The notes under the pieces were generated by a model. The model was not told the DNA's origin and did not search any database. It saw nothing but the letters and a program-made list of their open reading frames with translations. Below, one piece after another: positions 40,737 through 49,507 of a DNA stretch of 64,000 nt; within the stretch, counting starts at the first letter, position 1, and every line of letters starts with the position of its first letter. The translations under genes were made by a program, and so were the position numbers. This DNA is from Bacillota bacterium. GTDB lineage: Bacteria > Bacillota > Clostridia > Lachnospirales > Lachnospiraceae. The stretch spans positions 1 through 64,000 of the forward strand of contig JAEWYQ010000038.1 in assembly GCA_023395555.1 (NCBI GenBank), given 5' to 3'.

Positions 40737-42206
40737 TTACGGCATATTAGCCAGCCACTCATCCTTGAATTCGTTGGCCTTCTGGGTCAAGGTATCCGCC
40801 ATCTCGGCAGGGGTTACTTCCCTGTTGTCCAGCTGGGCCCAGATACCGTTCTCGGTTGCCCAGGCATCAAACTGGCTCCAGCCGGGTGCTACGGAACCTA
40901 CTGTAGGAACCACATTGGTCAGTCTCTTATATACTTCCTTGATATCTTCTCTGTCCGTGAAGGCCGAGACTGCATCCCACACCTTCTGATTGCTGATGAC
41001 CGGCATACGGCTTACCATGGTAACTCCTGCCGCCTTGTAGCCTTCCAGACGGTTCAGACAGGCTTCTTCACCCCAGGAGGTCCACTTCTGAAGCTCCCAT
41101 GCCTCTCTCGGATGCTCTGTTGTTGAAGAAATCACACCATAATCCACGATAGCCATCTGTCTTCCGGAAGGCCCCGCAGGCTGGGGATAGTATAAGAAAT
41201 CACAGCCGGACTGCGCCTTTACGGCATCCTCAAAGTAAGCAATGGTCCAGGTCCAGTCAAAATGCATTGCACTTCTTCCGAATCCGGGAGGCCATGCGCC
41301 TTCATCGCCAAGCCATTTCAGCTTATCTTCCGGGGACTCCCACTCACAGATATCCCTGTCAATAAAATCGTATTTAAGATTCAAGCCGTCAATCCAGGAC
41401 TGACCAAAATTATAATTGCTTCCGTCCCAGCCTCTCATGGATTCATTATCCGTATACTGGGCGGGAAAATAATCCGCATAGTTGGGATTGGAGGTTCCAA
41501 AGTTAAAATCCTCCGGATGGGAGATTCTGGCCGCAATATCTTTGAACTGATCCAGGGTCCAGTCATAGGACGGAAGGGGCTCGTTATACTTCTCAAACAA
41601 AGTCTTGTTTAAGAACACCAGATAAGGGAACATAACGACGGGCATGCTGTACAGCCTGCCGTTAATTCTGGCATTTTCCACCATGGAGGGATAAACATCC
41701 TTGGCATCCGGGTCTTTTTCAAAAAATTCTGTTACATCCATGGCCCACTGATTGGAAATAGCGTCGGTTACCGAGAAGGTCCAGAACACGTCCGGCAGGG
41801 TGCCGGTTGCCGCCATGGTGGTAAGTCCGTCATTCCAGGCCGCCTGGTCGATGGTTACAAATTCCACCTTGATGTTGGGATACGCCTTCATGAATGCTTC
41901 AATCTGTTTGTCCTTCGCTTCGGTTTCCCCTTTTTCCCCAAGACCCCAGCAAGCATAGGTGAGAGTGATATTCTCGGTTGTCATAGGCCCCAGCAGGGAA
42001 TCTGCATCTGCATTGGCATCCGCATTGGTATCCGTGTCTGTTTTGGCATCGGCATCTGCATCCTTATCCTTCGTGCCGCTTCCCTGGTCTGCTGCTTTTG
42101 TAACATCTGGATTTCCGCCGCCCGTGCTCTTTTCCTGGCAGGCGGTGAGGGTTGACAGTATTAATACCATAATCATTAATACCGACAATAGTTTTTTCGC
42201 CTTCAT
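40737..42206 (-). CDS. Sugar-binding lipoprotein with repetitive Asp/Ala linker
   Basis: Family 1 extracellular solute-binding protein of 489 residues. Lipobox LTAC (Cys23), then a linker of about 45 residues containing a hexamer-coded Asp-Ala/Asp-Thr tract (residues 47-69). The ligand-binding body starts ITLTYACWGLGEKGETEAKDKQIEAF and includes FDWTWTIAYFEDA and a WELQKWTSWGEEA segment with aromatic residues. Ribosome site AAGAGGAGG. It lies between permeases at 42.3 and 39.8 kb. The sugar is unknown; the operon's GH2 and GH43 enzymes suggest a plant-derived oligosaccharide. Confidence 0.92.
   Translation of the reverse strand: MKAKKLLSVLMIMVLILSTLTACQEKSTGGGNPDVTKAADQGSGTKDKDADADAKTDTDTNADANADADSLLGPMTTENITLTYACWGLGEKGETEAKDKQIEAFMKAYPNIKVEFVTIDQAAWNDGLTTMAATGTLPDVFWTFSVTDAISNQWAMDVTEFFEKDPDAKDVYPSMVENARINGRLYSMPVVMFPYLVFLNKTLFEKYNEPLPSYDWTLDQFKDIAARISHPEDFNFGTSNPNYADYFPAQYTDNESMRGWDGSNYNFGQSWIDGLNLKYDFIDRDICEWESPEDKLKWLGDEGAWPPGFGRSAMHFDWTWTIAYFEDAVKAQSGCDFLYYPQPAGPSGRQMAIVDYGVISSTTEHPREAWELQKWTSWGEEACLNRLEGYKAAGVTMVSRMPVISNQKVWDAVSAFTDREDIKEVYKRLTNVVPTVGSVAPGWSQFDAWATENGIWAQLDNREVTPAEMADTLTQKANEFKDEWLANMP
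42000..42068 (-). repeat. Hexanucleotide repeat coding Asp-Ala/Asp-Thr linker
   Basis: GCATCT, GCATTG, GCATCC-type six-base units in tandem. They encode the acidic linker between lipid anchor and ligand-binding domain. Confidence 0.75.
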
Positions 42207-42298
42207 ACAAAATCCTCCTCTTATAATGATTTAAAAGCTTTCCCTATGTGATCTTAAGGGCCGCTGCTTTCCGGCTCCTTAAGTCTAAGGCATTCCTG

Positions 42299-43264
42299 TT
42301 ACTCCCCGGTAATACCGGTTCTGTCGATCCCTTCCACGAAGTATTTCTGCAATACAAAATACATCAGCAAAAGGGGGGATATGGTAACCACCGTAGCGGC
42401 CATTTTAATGGCTTCGTTAGCGACGGAGTCGCCCATTACGGAAGCCCCCCATCCGGCTACCATCTGCACATGCTGCTTGTAGCTGATGTCAAAATTCTGC
42501 AGCTCCAACAGCATGGTCCTTACCACGCCGGTATCCGTGGCGCTGGTAATTCCCATATACAGGGCGGTAAAATAGGTATCATTCCAATACCATACAAAGG
42601 AAAATAAAAAGCATATGATAAAAGCCGGGACCGCCAGCGGCACCGCTATCCCAAGGAAGATCCTCGCCTCGGAAGCGCCGTCCACCCTGGCCGCTTCATC
42701 CAGGGAGATAGGGGTCTGCTTAAAAAACTGCATAAAGATCAGAACAAATATGGCGCTCCTGGTTCCCTGTCCCAATAGTGCGGGGTAAATCAGGGTTTTC
42801 ATGGTGCCGATCATATGGTAATCCGAGAACATGGTGTATCTTGGCACCATCAGCACATAGGGCGGCAGGATAAAGGTGATGAGAAGCAGGCCGAGAATCA
42901 GTGTTTTAAAGGGAACCTCGTACCTTGCCAGCCCGTATCCCGTCAGTGCGCATACCGCTGTCTGGGCCAGGGAAGGAAGCAGGGCGCTTAATACTGTGTT
43001 CCAGATGGTCTTATCCACCTTCATTACTTCAAAGGCATCCTTATAATTCTTTAAGGTGACCGAGGTGGGAATCCATTTTACCGACGCATCCAGGAGGTCA
43101 GGCAAGGACATGAGACTTTTTACAATCATCTCAAGGATCGGATACAGATACACGAACCCCATTGCAACCAGTATGATGTATACTCCTGCCATATATAACA
43201 GGCCCCTTTTGCCGGTGCGTCCGATGAGCTTTGCCTTGACTTTATGTAACCGGGCGTAATTCAT
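42299..43264 (-). CDS. Carbohydrate ABC permease (MalG type)
   Basis: Permease of 321 residues, six helices. The EAA loop is LDEAARVDGASEARIFLGIAVPLAVPAF and the C-terminus KYFVEGIDRTGITGE is MalG-like. The start at 43264 (MNYARLH) is seven bases after AGGAG; further upstream only a TTG is available. It follows the MalF-type gene by 58 bases and likely pairs with it and the solute-binding protein at 40.7 kb. Confidence 0.92.
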   Translation of the reverse strand: MNYARLHKVKAKLIGRTGKRGLLYMAGVYIILVAMGFVYLYPILEMIVKSLMSLPDLLDASVKWIPTSVTLKNYKDAFEVMKVDKTIWNTVLSALLPSLAQTAVCALTGYGLARYEVPFKTLILGLLLITFILPPYVLMVPRYTMFSDYHMIGTMKTLIYPALLGQGTRSAIFVLIFMQFFKQTPISLDEAARVDGASEARIFLGIAVPLAVPAFIICFLFSFVWYWNDTYFTALYMGITSATDTGVVRTMLLELQNFDISYKQHVQMVAGWGASVMGDSVANEAIKMAATVVTISPLLLMYFVLQKYFVEGIDRTGITGE

Positions 43265-43322
43265 ATCATTCTCCTGCCTTTCCCTCAGCGGATATCCATC
43301 CTCCGCATCTGCTTTTTCCAAA

Positions 43323-44231
43323 CTAATTTTTCCTTCTCATTACTCCTGCATGTACCTCCCTGCTCTTAGGCTCCCGCCCGAACAGCAGATAGCATACCAG
43401 GAGCAGAAGGCCGATGCCCAGGGAATAGATCCAGGCGGCTGCGGAGGCTACCCCGAAGCCCCTCTTGGTGGCATCCAGCATACTTTCCCGAATCCACAGA
43501 ATTACTGTGTTAATCTCCGACGTAGCCAGGAATACAATAATATAAATGGCATTGATCAGGATCATTCCCCGGATGGAAGGCAGCACGATCTTCCAGAAGG
43601 ACACCCAGGAAGAGGCTCCGTCAATGGAGGACGCTTCATAAAGGCATTGGTCGATTTTCTGCAGCCCCGACAGGAAGATCAGAATCGGCACCCCGGAATA
43701 CCACAGGATCAGAATCAGCTCGCTGAATAATGTGGACACCGGCTCTACCAGGAAATAGGGCAGCTTATTATTAATAAAATCATAGATCCCATATTGCTCT
43801 ATTAAGGGTATGGTGGATGCTCCCTGGCTCATGAGCATATTCATGACCGGTCCGCTCACTACCACGATGGGCAGAAAGAACAGGGTGCGGAACATCCCCC
43901 TCAGCTTAATCTTTTCATTCAGCAGCAGTGCCAGCACCAGGGAGAATACAAGGATTAAGGGAAGCTGCATTACGATGTTTTTAAAAAATGCCGCCAGCCT
44001 TTCCAGGAAATACGGGTCCTTGGAAACAAAGTATTTAAAATTCTCCATCCCCACAAAGGTGACTACCCTGCCCTTGCCGGTAAATGCCACTTTGCTGAAG
44101 CTGAATAATACGGACTGGACCAGCGGATACAAAAAGAAGATGAGAAACCCTGCAATCCAGGGGGTCACAAATAAGAGACCCGTTAATTTCTGCTTATTGA
44201 AAACTGTGAATATCTTTTTTCTCTTTTTCAT
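43323..44231 (-). CDS. Carbohydrate ABC permease (MalF type)
   Basis: Permease of 302 residues. The N-terminal KLTGLLFVTPWIAGFLIFFLYPLVQS and EAA loop YEASSIDGASSWVSFWKIVLPSIRG are typical. The start at 44231 follows AAAGAGG; an in-frame start at 44261 would add ten residues. It is 143 bases after the DUF5696-like gene, the largest gap in the operon, where an internal promoter could lie. Confidence 0.92.
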   Translation of the reverse strand: MKKRKKIFTVFNKQKLTGLLFVTPWIAGFLIFFLYPLVQSVLFSFSKVAFTGKGRVVTFVGMENFKYFVSKDPYFLERLAAFFKNIVMQLPLILVFSLVLALLLNEKIKLRGMFRTLFFLPIVVVSGPVMNMLMSQGASTIPLIEQYGIYDFINNKLPYFLVEPVSTLFSELILILWYSGVPILIFLSGLQKIDQCLYEASSIDGASSWVSFWKIVLPSIRGMILINAIYIIVFLATSEINTVILWIRESMLDATKRGFGVASAAAWIYSLGIGLLLLVCYLLFGREPKSREVHAGVMRRKN

Positions 44232-44374
44232 ACAGCCTCTTTCCTGATACCTTATTATCAATAGATGTCCTGCTTACAATCCATATCTGTGTCGGCCAAA
44301 GGAAGTCCGCCCAACTCAGTGAGTGTACCTCCCGGTACGCAGTGCCGCCAGCATGGCCGCTTTCCGGCATCCCA

Positions 44375-46555
44375 TCATCTCTCCTGCCGGATTACCTGGA
44401 AGCTCATAGCTTCGACGGTAACCGCACCGCTCTGATAATCGGAAGCCGAATAATTAATCAGAAGCTCCACTCCATTGTCATATTCCACAGAGACCACGCT
44501 GTCCGTCAGCCAGGCATGTTTCCTGATTCCCACGCCCTCCACAAGCCGCAGTACGGAGCCGATCCGGTTATAATAATCCGTAACCATGGGTTCCAGCACC
44601 TCATACTCCGAAGTGTAGATATAATCGGAATTGGTATTCCTCAGCTTCTCCGGAGATTCCCCCGTAAGGAGAAAGTCAGGATACGCGCCGTACTCCAGCA
44701 TTTTCAGAAAATACTCCGTCTCATTAGCTTTAAAATTGCTGCATTCGCCCCAATAAGGGAGATACCCCCTCAAAACTATAGGCAGGAAGGGAACCTCCTT
44801 GCTGATATAACTGTAGTTGGAAGTGGAAAGAGGCAGGTCGTAGTACTGGCTGGTATATTTCCAGAGATACTCATAGGGATTCTCCATGGAGATCTGAAAA
44901 TCCCCCAGCGCCTCCATTGTCTCCTCATACATCCGGGCCGTGTCCCCTCTAGAATAAATCTTCCCGCCGGAGTAAAAAGAAAATAGGGTGTCAGGCACCG
45001 AGGCAAGTGCTATCGCACTTATGTTCCCGGTTTTGTACCGGTCTGCCCACTTTTTCGCAAGGCTTAAGGTCTTCCCCGGCGTCAGGTAATACATATAGGG
45101 GAATACTCCGGCATTGGTGGACTTTTCTACCAGCATCTGGTTGATCCCCTTTACAATGTCCCTGGCCGTATTGTAAAACCGCTTTGGATTGGCTTGAAGG
45201 AAATCCTGCTGCAATACCAGACGAATCTCCTGCTCCTCCAGCTTTGCCGCAAGAGCATCCAGCTCCTTCCGGCTGCCCAGCTTTCCTTCCAGCTTGAAAT
45301 TGCCGCTGCCGTAATTTAAGGAGATACCTTTGGACTGCCATCCCGTATAAACAGGCTGGATATCCATAACCCCTTTCTCCCGCAGCTTGTCAATGATCTC
45401 TTCCATCTTAGAAACTGTGGTCATGGGTACTACCTGGTTAAAGATAAACCATTTTTTCGTATCCGCTCCGAAGAAATCCAGCTTGATGCGGAATTGGTCT
45501 TCCTGCTTTCTTAAGTCTCCCCGTTGAACCAGGTATTGCTGATACCGCCGGGCCAGCCCGGTATAATCCGCTTCGTTTCCGTTTACCAGCTTGTAGCTTA
45601 CGGAAAGATCCCTCATGTAGGGATTTTTCTCAAAGGCAGGGACGCCGGAAGAGGCCGCCGTCTGCATGGTATAGACCTCCCGGTAATTATATTTGGCGGT
45701 GACCCAGTTATAATCCGTGGTTGCGCCATTGGGATAGGCCAGGATATCCGCATTGTACTGCCCTTCCTCAATAATTCCCAGAAAGCCCTGCTTCTCTCCC
45801 GTATAGGCCATGCCGAATACCGGTACGGTAATCCTCTTCGGTTCCTTCACAAAGAGGCCGTTAAAATAATTGTTATTGGTGGTCTCCGTTCCCACATTGG
45901 GCCCGTATATTTTCTTGGAATAGGGGGTCTTGAATTTCCCGTGGTTATCCTCCAGGCTGATGATCGCCCCGGAACCTTCCGGGATCAGCAGGTAGCCCTC
46001 CTTCTCCGCCTTTTTGGTGGCCCCGAACATGGGATAGAGGTATACCGCCGCCAGCATGTAATTTTCCCCCTCCCGGATGCTCTCCTGCTTCACGGAAGCG
46101 CTGAAGCCATCCCCCTTCAGCCTTACCTGAAGGCCGATGCTAAAATCATAGGAGGGAAAACGGATGTCCGCATCGAAGCCGTCCTCATAGCTGGTGATTA
46201 CCTTCTCTGCTTTTCCCTTCACCAGATCCACCCGTTCCGGCATGGCACCCTTGCCGGTGCACAGCTCAACGGAGATTCCGGAGCTTAAGAAGCCCTTCCA
46301 GGAATCATTGGAGCTTTCATCTTCTATCACGGATTCATAGACATAGCCCGTTTTCCGGTCTGTGAGAGTGATACCCAGGGTCTCCTCATCCAGGTTCATG
46401 ATGTAATTCTGATTTTCAAAGGTGTTCCTGCTCTCCTTCTTTGGGGAGGAAGTATCCGCCGATGCCGCAGCCATGCCTCCTGCCGCAAGAGCCGCGGCAA
46501 GAACCGCCAGCAGGCATCGTGCCATATGGCACCGGAAGCTTTTTCTATCTGCCAC
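44375..46555 (-). CDS. Exported DUF5696-like protein, possible unclassified glycosidase
   Basis: Protein of 726 residues with a signal peptide (MARCLLAVLAAALAAGGMAAASA). A beta-rich N-terminal half (about 40-330; YESVIEDE, EGYLLIPEGSGAIISL, KRITVPVFGMAYT) precedes a likely TIM-barrel half (about 350-680). The barrel has QPVYTGWQSKGISLNYGSG, a LGSRKELDALAAKLEEQEIRLVLQQD strand-helix unit, PYMYYLTPGKTL and LPIVLRGYLPYWG. The pattern is what one sees in large glycoside hydrolases with a mutarotase-like N-domain, but I recognise no catalytic pair. To my knowledge DUF5696 has no assigned activity. The start is GTG, nine bases after GGAGG, overlapping the upstream gene by 11 bases. A 13-bp palindrome lies in frame at 44987. 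Confidence 0.75.
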   Translation of the reverse strand: MADRKSFRCHMARCLLAVLAAALAAGGMAAASADTSSPKKESRNTFENQNYIMNLDEETLGITLTDRKTGYVYESVIEDESSNDSWKGFLSSGISVELCTGKGAMPERVDLVKGKAEKVITSYEDGFDADIRFPSYDFSIGLQVRLKGDGFSASVKQESIREGENYMLAAVYLYPMFGATKKAEKEGYLLIPEGSGAIISLEDNHGKFKTPYSKKIYGPNVGTETTNNNYFNGLFVKEPKRITVPVFGMAYTGEKQGFLGIIEEGQYNADILAYPNGATTDYNWVTAKYNYREVYTMQTAASSGVPAFEKNPYMRDLSVSYKLVNGNEADYTGLARRYQQYLVQRGDLRKQEDQFRIKLDFFGADTKKWFIFNQVVPMTTVSKMEEIIDKLREKGVMDIQPVYTGWQSKGISLNYGSGNFKLEGKLGSRKELDALAAKLEEQEIRLVLQQDFLQANPKRFYNTARDIVKGINQMLVEKSTNAGVFPYMYYLTPGKTLSLAKKWADRYKTGNISAIALASVPDTLFSFYSGGKIYSRGDTARMYEETMEALGDFQISMENPYEYLWKYTSQYYDLPLSTSNYSYISKEVPFLPIVLRGYLPYWGECSNFKANETEYFLKMLEYGAYPDFLLTGESPEKLRNTNSDYIYTSEYEVLEPMVTDYYNRIGSVLRLVEGVGIRKHAWLTDSVVSVEYDNGVELLINYSASDYQSGAVTVEAMSFQVIRQER
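44987..44999. repeat. 13-bp palindrome copy inside the DUF5696-like gene
   Basis: GGTGTCAGGCACC; coding strand GGTGCCTGACACC, giving Val-Pro-Asp-Thr. Confidence 0.7.
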
Positions 46556-48584
46556 GATAGTATCCCTCCTTTACAATCGATACGATGAAATCCGTCACCT
46601 GGCTGATAAGCGCCACCAGGATAAAGCCCGCGGCCAGCGCCAGTACCATGGTAAAGACCGTCAGAAAAATGCATTTAAAGGTCTTCTTATAGGTATAAGC
46701 CTGTATTTCCTTGATCATCACAACTACCAGCACCGCCATTCCGGCAACAATGAAGAAATTCAGGAACTGAATAATAAAGCGTTCGTTCAGGCTCAGCACA
46801 TGCCCCAGAAGAATTACCGCCGGTTTCACGAACAGATAGGGCATCAGACAGTAGGCGTATGCACAGTAAAGATTTTTCAAAGAGCCTTCTCCGTCCTGGA
46901 TGGAGCAGATCAGATTGCAGCAGATCATACTTACCAGGAAGAACCCGAATACGGTCACGAAATCCGTTCCGATCTCATAGTAGCCGTCGGCTATTCTTTT
47001 AAACAGGAAGCCGCTGTAATACTTATTGATCACATACAGAAGGAAGAACAGCACATAGATCAGTGTGGAAGAAAGAATACTGACCTTTCCTTCAAATTTG
47101 ATGCCATAAAAGGCATCCGCCGGATTCTTAGGCATGTATTTTAAATAAGCCATCTCGCGGGAGAACTTCTTCCCCTTCACCCGTTCCAGCCGCTGTGAAA
47201 ATCCGGCTAACAGGGGCACTTTGTTTTTATGTTTTTTATAAGCCTTTCGCAGAAGATACAGAAGCAGCAGGCCAGCCAGTACCGCCATTACATTTTCCCG
47301 AATCCAGGTGTTGCGAAGCTCCCAGAACGCATCGGAATAGCCGGTATAGTCTCCGCCCTGTCTTGCGGCTGTCAAGGCTCCGCCATAGTCCTCCAGGCGG
47401 TAATATGCCTTCCCGATTCCCCGCTGTGCATAATCGAAGAGACTGTCCCTGCTTAACACCCTTTCCCATGGACCCTGGCTCTCCGTGTAATAGCCCTCCT
47501 GGAACAAATTCAGGGCTTCATGGACGGTTCTGGCGTATTCCGTCTGCTGGAGCACCGTAACCCTTGCCATTTCCGAATCCAGCACATAGAGCCTGCCTGT
47601 GCTGTCAGCGTCAATGGCGGAGGGGGCCGTGAACAAACCCGTCCGGTTATTGCCGTCATCCCTGCCGCCGAATAGGAACAGCAGCGCATTATCCCTTGTA
47701 TATTCCGCAATATAACCCTCTTTGGATATGGTATAGATGTTTTCAATATTCCCTACGGCAACATCCGTCACAAGCATCTCGAAATAGCCCGTATCCAGTA
47801 TGTTCTTGCCGGCCATATTGAATTTCTTCAAGCTGTCCCGGCCTGCTCCCTGGGTTACGGTATAGATCAGTCCGTTCCCGTCAATGGCAATATTGCTGGC
47901 TGCCGCAGGCACATTCTTCTGGAGGCTTTTCTTCATCTCCTCCGTAAAAGCCAGTCTTTTAAGGATCTGGGAAAGCCTGGTGTAGGTGTAGTTGGCTCCA
48001 AAATATCCGTAGAAATCCCCTTCTGCGCCAAAGGACAGGATGCCGTTGCCGTTTCCCTCGGAAAGGGCATAGACGCCGCCTGCTCCGTTCACCACAAGCT
48101 TGGAGGGCGCATACCGGCTCTCCTGCGCAAACAGGGGGCTGACCGGTTTTTCATAGGCTTTTACCAGGGTGCCTTCACGGTCATATACCATAATCTTTTG
48201 CAGCTTCGGGTCCGCCACATAGACGGTTCCCTGGGCATCCACATAGAGTCCGGTGGGGGTATTCAAATCACCCTTGATGGTATCGATAAGATTTCCCTCC
48301 ATATCACAGATCAGCACCCGGCTGTTGCCGGTGTCCGCAATATACATTCTGCTGTCCTTCCAGATAAACAGGTCCGAAGGATTTTTCAAGCGTTCCTCCC
48401 CGAATTTATCATATACCTGGGAGGGGATATAGCCGTCCTGGGTATGGGCCAGATTGCCATTCTTATCAATGGTCAGGGTGGTGTACGGCGCTTCTGCCCC
48501 CTTTGCGGAAGAAGGATACAGAATGAGGGCAATTGCTGTCAGAATTCCCGGCAGGCATTTTCTGAAATTATTAAGATATCTCAT
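46545..48584 (-). CDS. NHL-repeat ectodomain fused to YIP1-like membrane domain
   Basis: Protein of 679 residues. Signal peptide (GILTAIALILYPSSAKGA), then an NHL-type beta-propeller with repeated blades such as LKNPSDLFIWKDSRMYIADTGNSRVLICD, LNTPTGLYVDAQGTVYVADPKLQKIMVYD and FTAPSAIDADSTGRLYVLDSEMARV. A TPR-like hairpin (AQRGIGKAYYRLEDYGGAL) follows, then one helix (about 440-455) and a C-terminal bundle of about five helices resembling YIP1-family domains. It is thus membrane-anchored with an external propeller that may bind a polymer or partner protein. The ribosome site is GGAGGTGACC. It sits between a permease and the DUF5696 gene with overlap or short gaps, implying shared function. Confidence 0.8.
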   Translation of the reverse strand: MRYLNNFRKCLPGILTAIALILYPSSAKGAEAPYTTLTIDKNGNLAHTQDGYIPSQVYDKFGEERLKNPSDLFIWKDSRMYIADTGNSRVLICDMEGNLIDTIKGDLNTPTGLYVDAQGTVYVADPKLQKIMVYDREGTLVKAYEKPVSPLFAQESRYAPSKLVVNGAGGVYALSEGNGNGILSFGAEGDFYGYFGANYTYTRLSQILKRLAFTEEMKKSLQKNVPAAASNIAIDGNGLIYTVTQGAGRDSLKKFNMAGKNILDTGYFEMLVTDVAVGNIENIYTISKEGYIAEYTRDNALLFLFGGRDDGNNRTGLFTAPSAIDADSTGRLYVLDSEMARVTVLQQTEYARTVHEALNLFQEGYYTESQGPWERVLSRDSLFDYAQRGIGKAYYRLEDYGGALTAARQGGDYTGYSDAFWELRNTWIRENVMAVLAGLLLLYLLRKAYKKHKNKVPLLAGFSQRLERVKGKKFSREMAYLKYMPKNPADAFYGIKFEGKVSILSSTLIYVLFFLLYVINKYYSGFLFKRIADGYYEIGTDFVTVFGFFLVSMICCNLICSIQDGEGSLKNLYCAYAYCLMPYLFVKPAVILLGHVLSLNERFIIQFLNFFIVAGMAVLVVVMIKEIQAYTYKKTFKCIFLTVFTMVLALAAGFILVALISQVTDFIVSIVKEGYYRGR

Positions 48585-48610
48585 TGGTCACCTCCATTTT
48601 TCTCCTTCCG

Positions 48611-49507
48611 TCAATCCTCCTGAAAGATCCTGCGGGCAAATCTTGAAATGCCGTATATGACCAGAAGCAGGACAAGAGAGACACAGGAGGCATAGCCCAT
48701 TTCATAACGGATAAAGCCGTAGTCCTCGATGTGGTTTACAATCAGCTGCCCCGAATAAAGGGGCGTGGGATTGGCTCCGCTGAGCTGTACCCCGATGGCT
48801 CCCACCGAAAAGGTGTTCACCACTGCCATAACTGCTGCAAAGAGCATCTGCGGCTTCATCATGGGGATGGTGATATAGAACATTTCCTGGAAACGGTTGC
48901 GCAGGCCGTCGATGGCCGCGGCTTCGTATACCTGGGTGTCAATGTTCAGGATACCCGCCAGAATTGCCAGGAACCCCACCCCCATGCTGCTCCAGAGCGA
49001 CACAATAATCATAATGGCCAGCAGGTACTTTGCATCGGTGAGAAAGAGAACGGGTTCATTGGTAATTCCCAGCTCCATCAGCAGATAGTTGATGTATCCC
49101 ATCTGATCCCCTGCAAATATGATCTTCCACACCACCGCCATGGCAACACCGGAGGTCATGGAGGGGGAATAGATCAGCAATGCCAGTATGGTTCGCGGCA
49201 ACCTGCTGATCTGCGCCAGCATCCAGGCCAGCAAAAAGGAAAGGGTATAGCCCAGCGGGCCCACGACAAAGGCAAAGATACAGGTATTGGGCAGTACCTT
49301 CTGCATAAAGACATCGTCCTGGGTCAGGAGGTTGATATAGTTTAGCACCCCCACAAAATCCGGTCTCTGCACCGCGTCATAATTGGTGAAGCTCAGCACG
49401 ATGGCCGCACCGATTGGCACGATGATAAAAATTGCAAACAGCAGCAGATAGGGGAGCATAAACAGGTATGCTGAATTTATTCGGGATTTTCTCATCATTT
49501 TAACCAT
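48611..49507 (-). CDS. Carbohydrate ABC permease (MalF/UgpA type)
   Basis: Permease of 298 residues, six helices; EAA loop [27 protein letters not shown]. The start overlaps the stop of the 966-residue solute-binding gene by 13 bases (an inner ATG at 49498 is an alternative), so the two are coupled. No MalG-type gene follows directly; the nearest unpaired one is at 39.8 kb. Confidence 0.92.
   Translation of the reverse strand: MVKMMRKSRINSAYLFMLPYLLLFAIFIIVPIGAAIVLSFTNYDAVQRPDFVGVLNYINLLTQDDVFMQKVLPNTCIFAFVVGPLGYTLSFLLAWMLAQISRLPRTILALLIYSPSMTSGVAMAVVWKIIFAGDQMGYINYLLMELGITNEPVLFLTDAKYLLAIMIIVSLWSSMGVGFLAILAGILNIDTQVYEAAAIDGLRNRFQEMFYITIPMMKPQMLFAAVMAVVNTFSVGAIGVQLSGANPTPLYSGQLIVNHIEDYGFIRYEMGYASCVSLVLLLVIYGISRFARRIFQED

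Noticed and set aside
46422..47144. Long open frame on the plus strand opposite the NHL/YIP1 gene
   Set aside because: No ribosome site or family features; composition is that of an antisense shadow of a well-supported gene.
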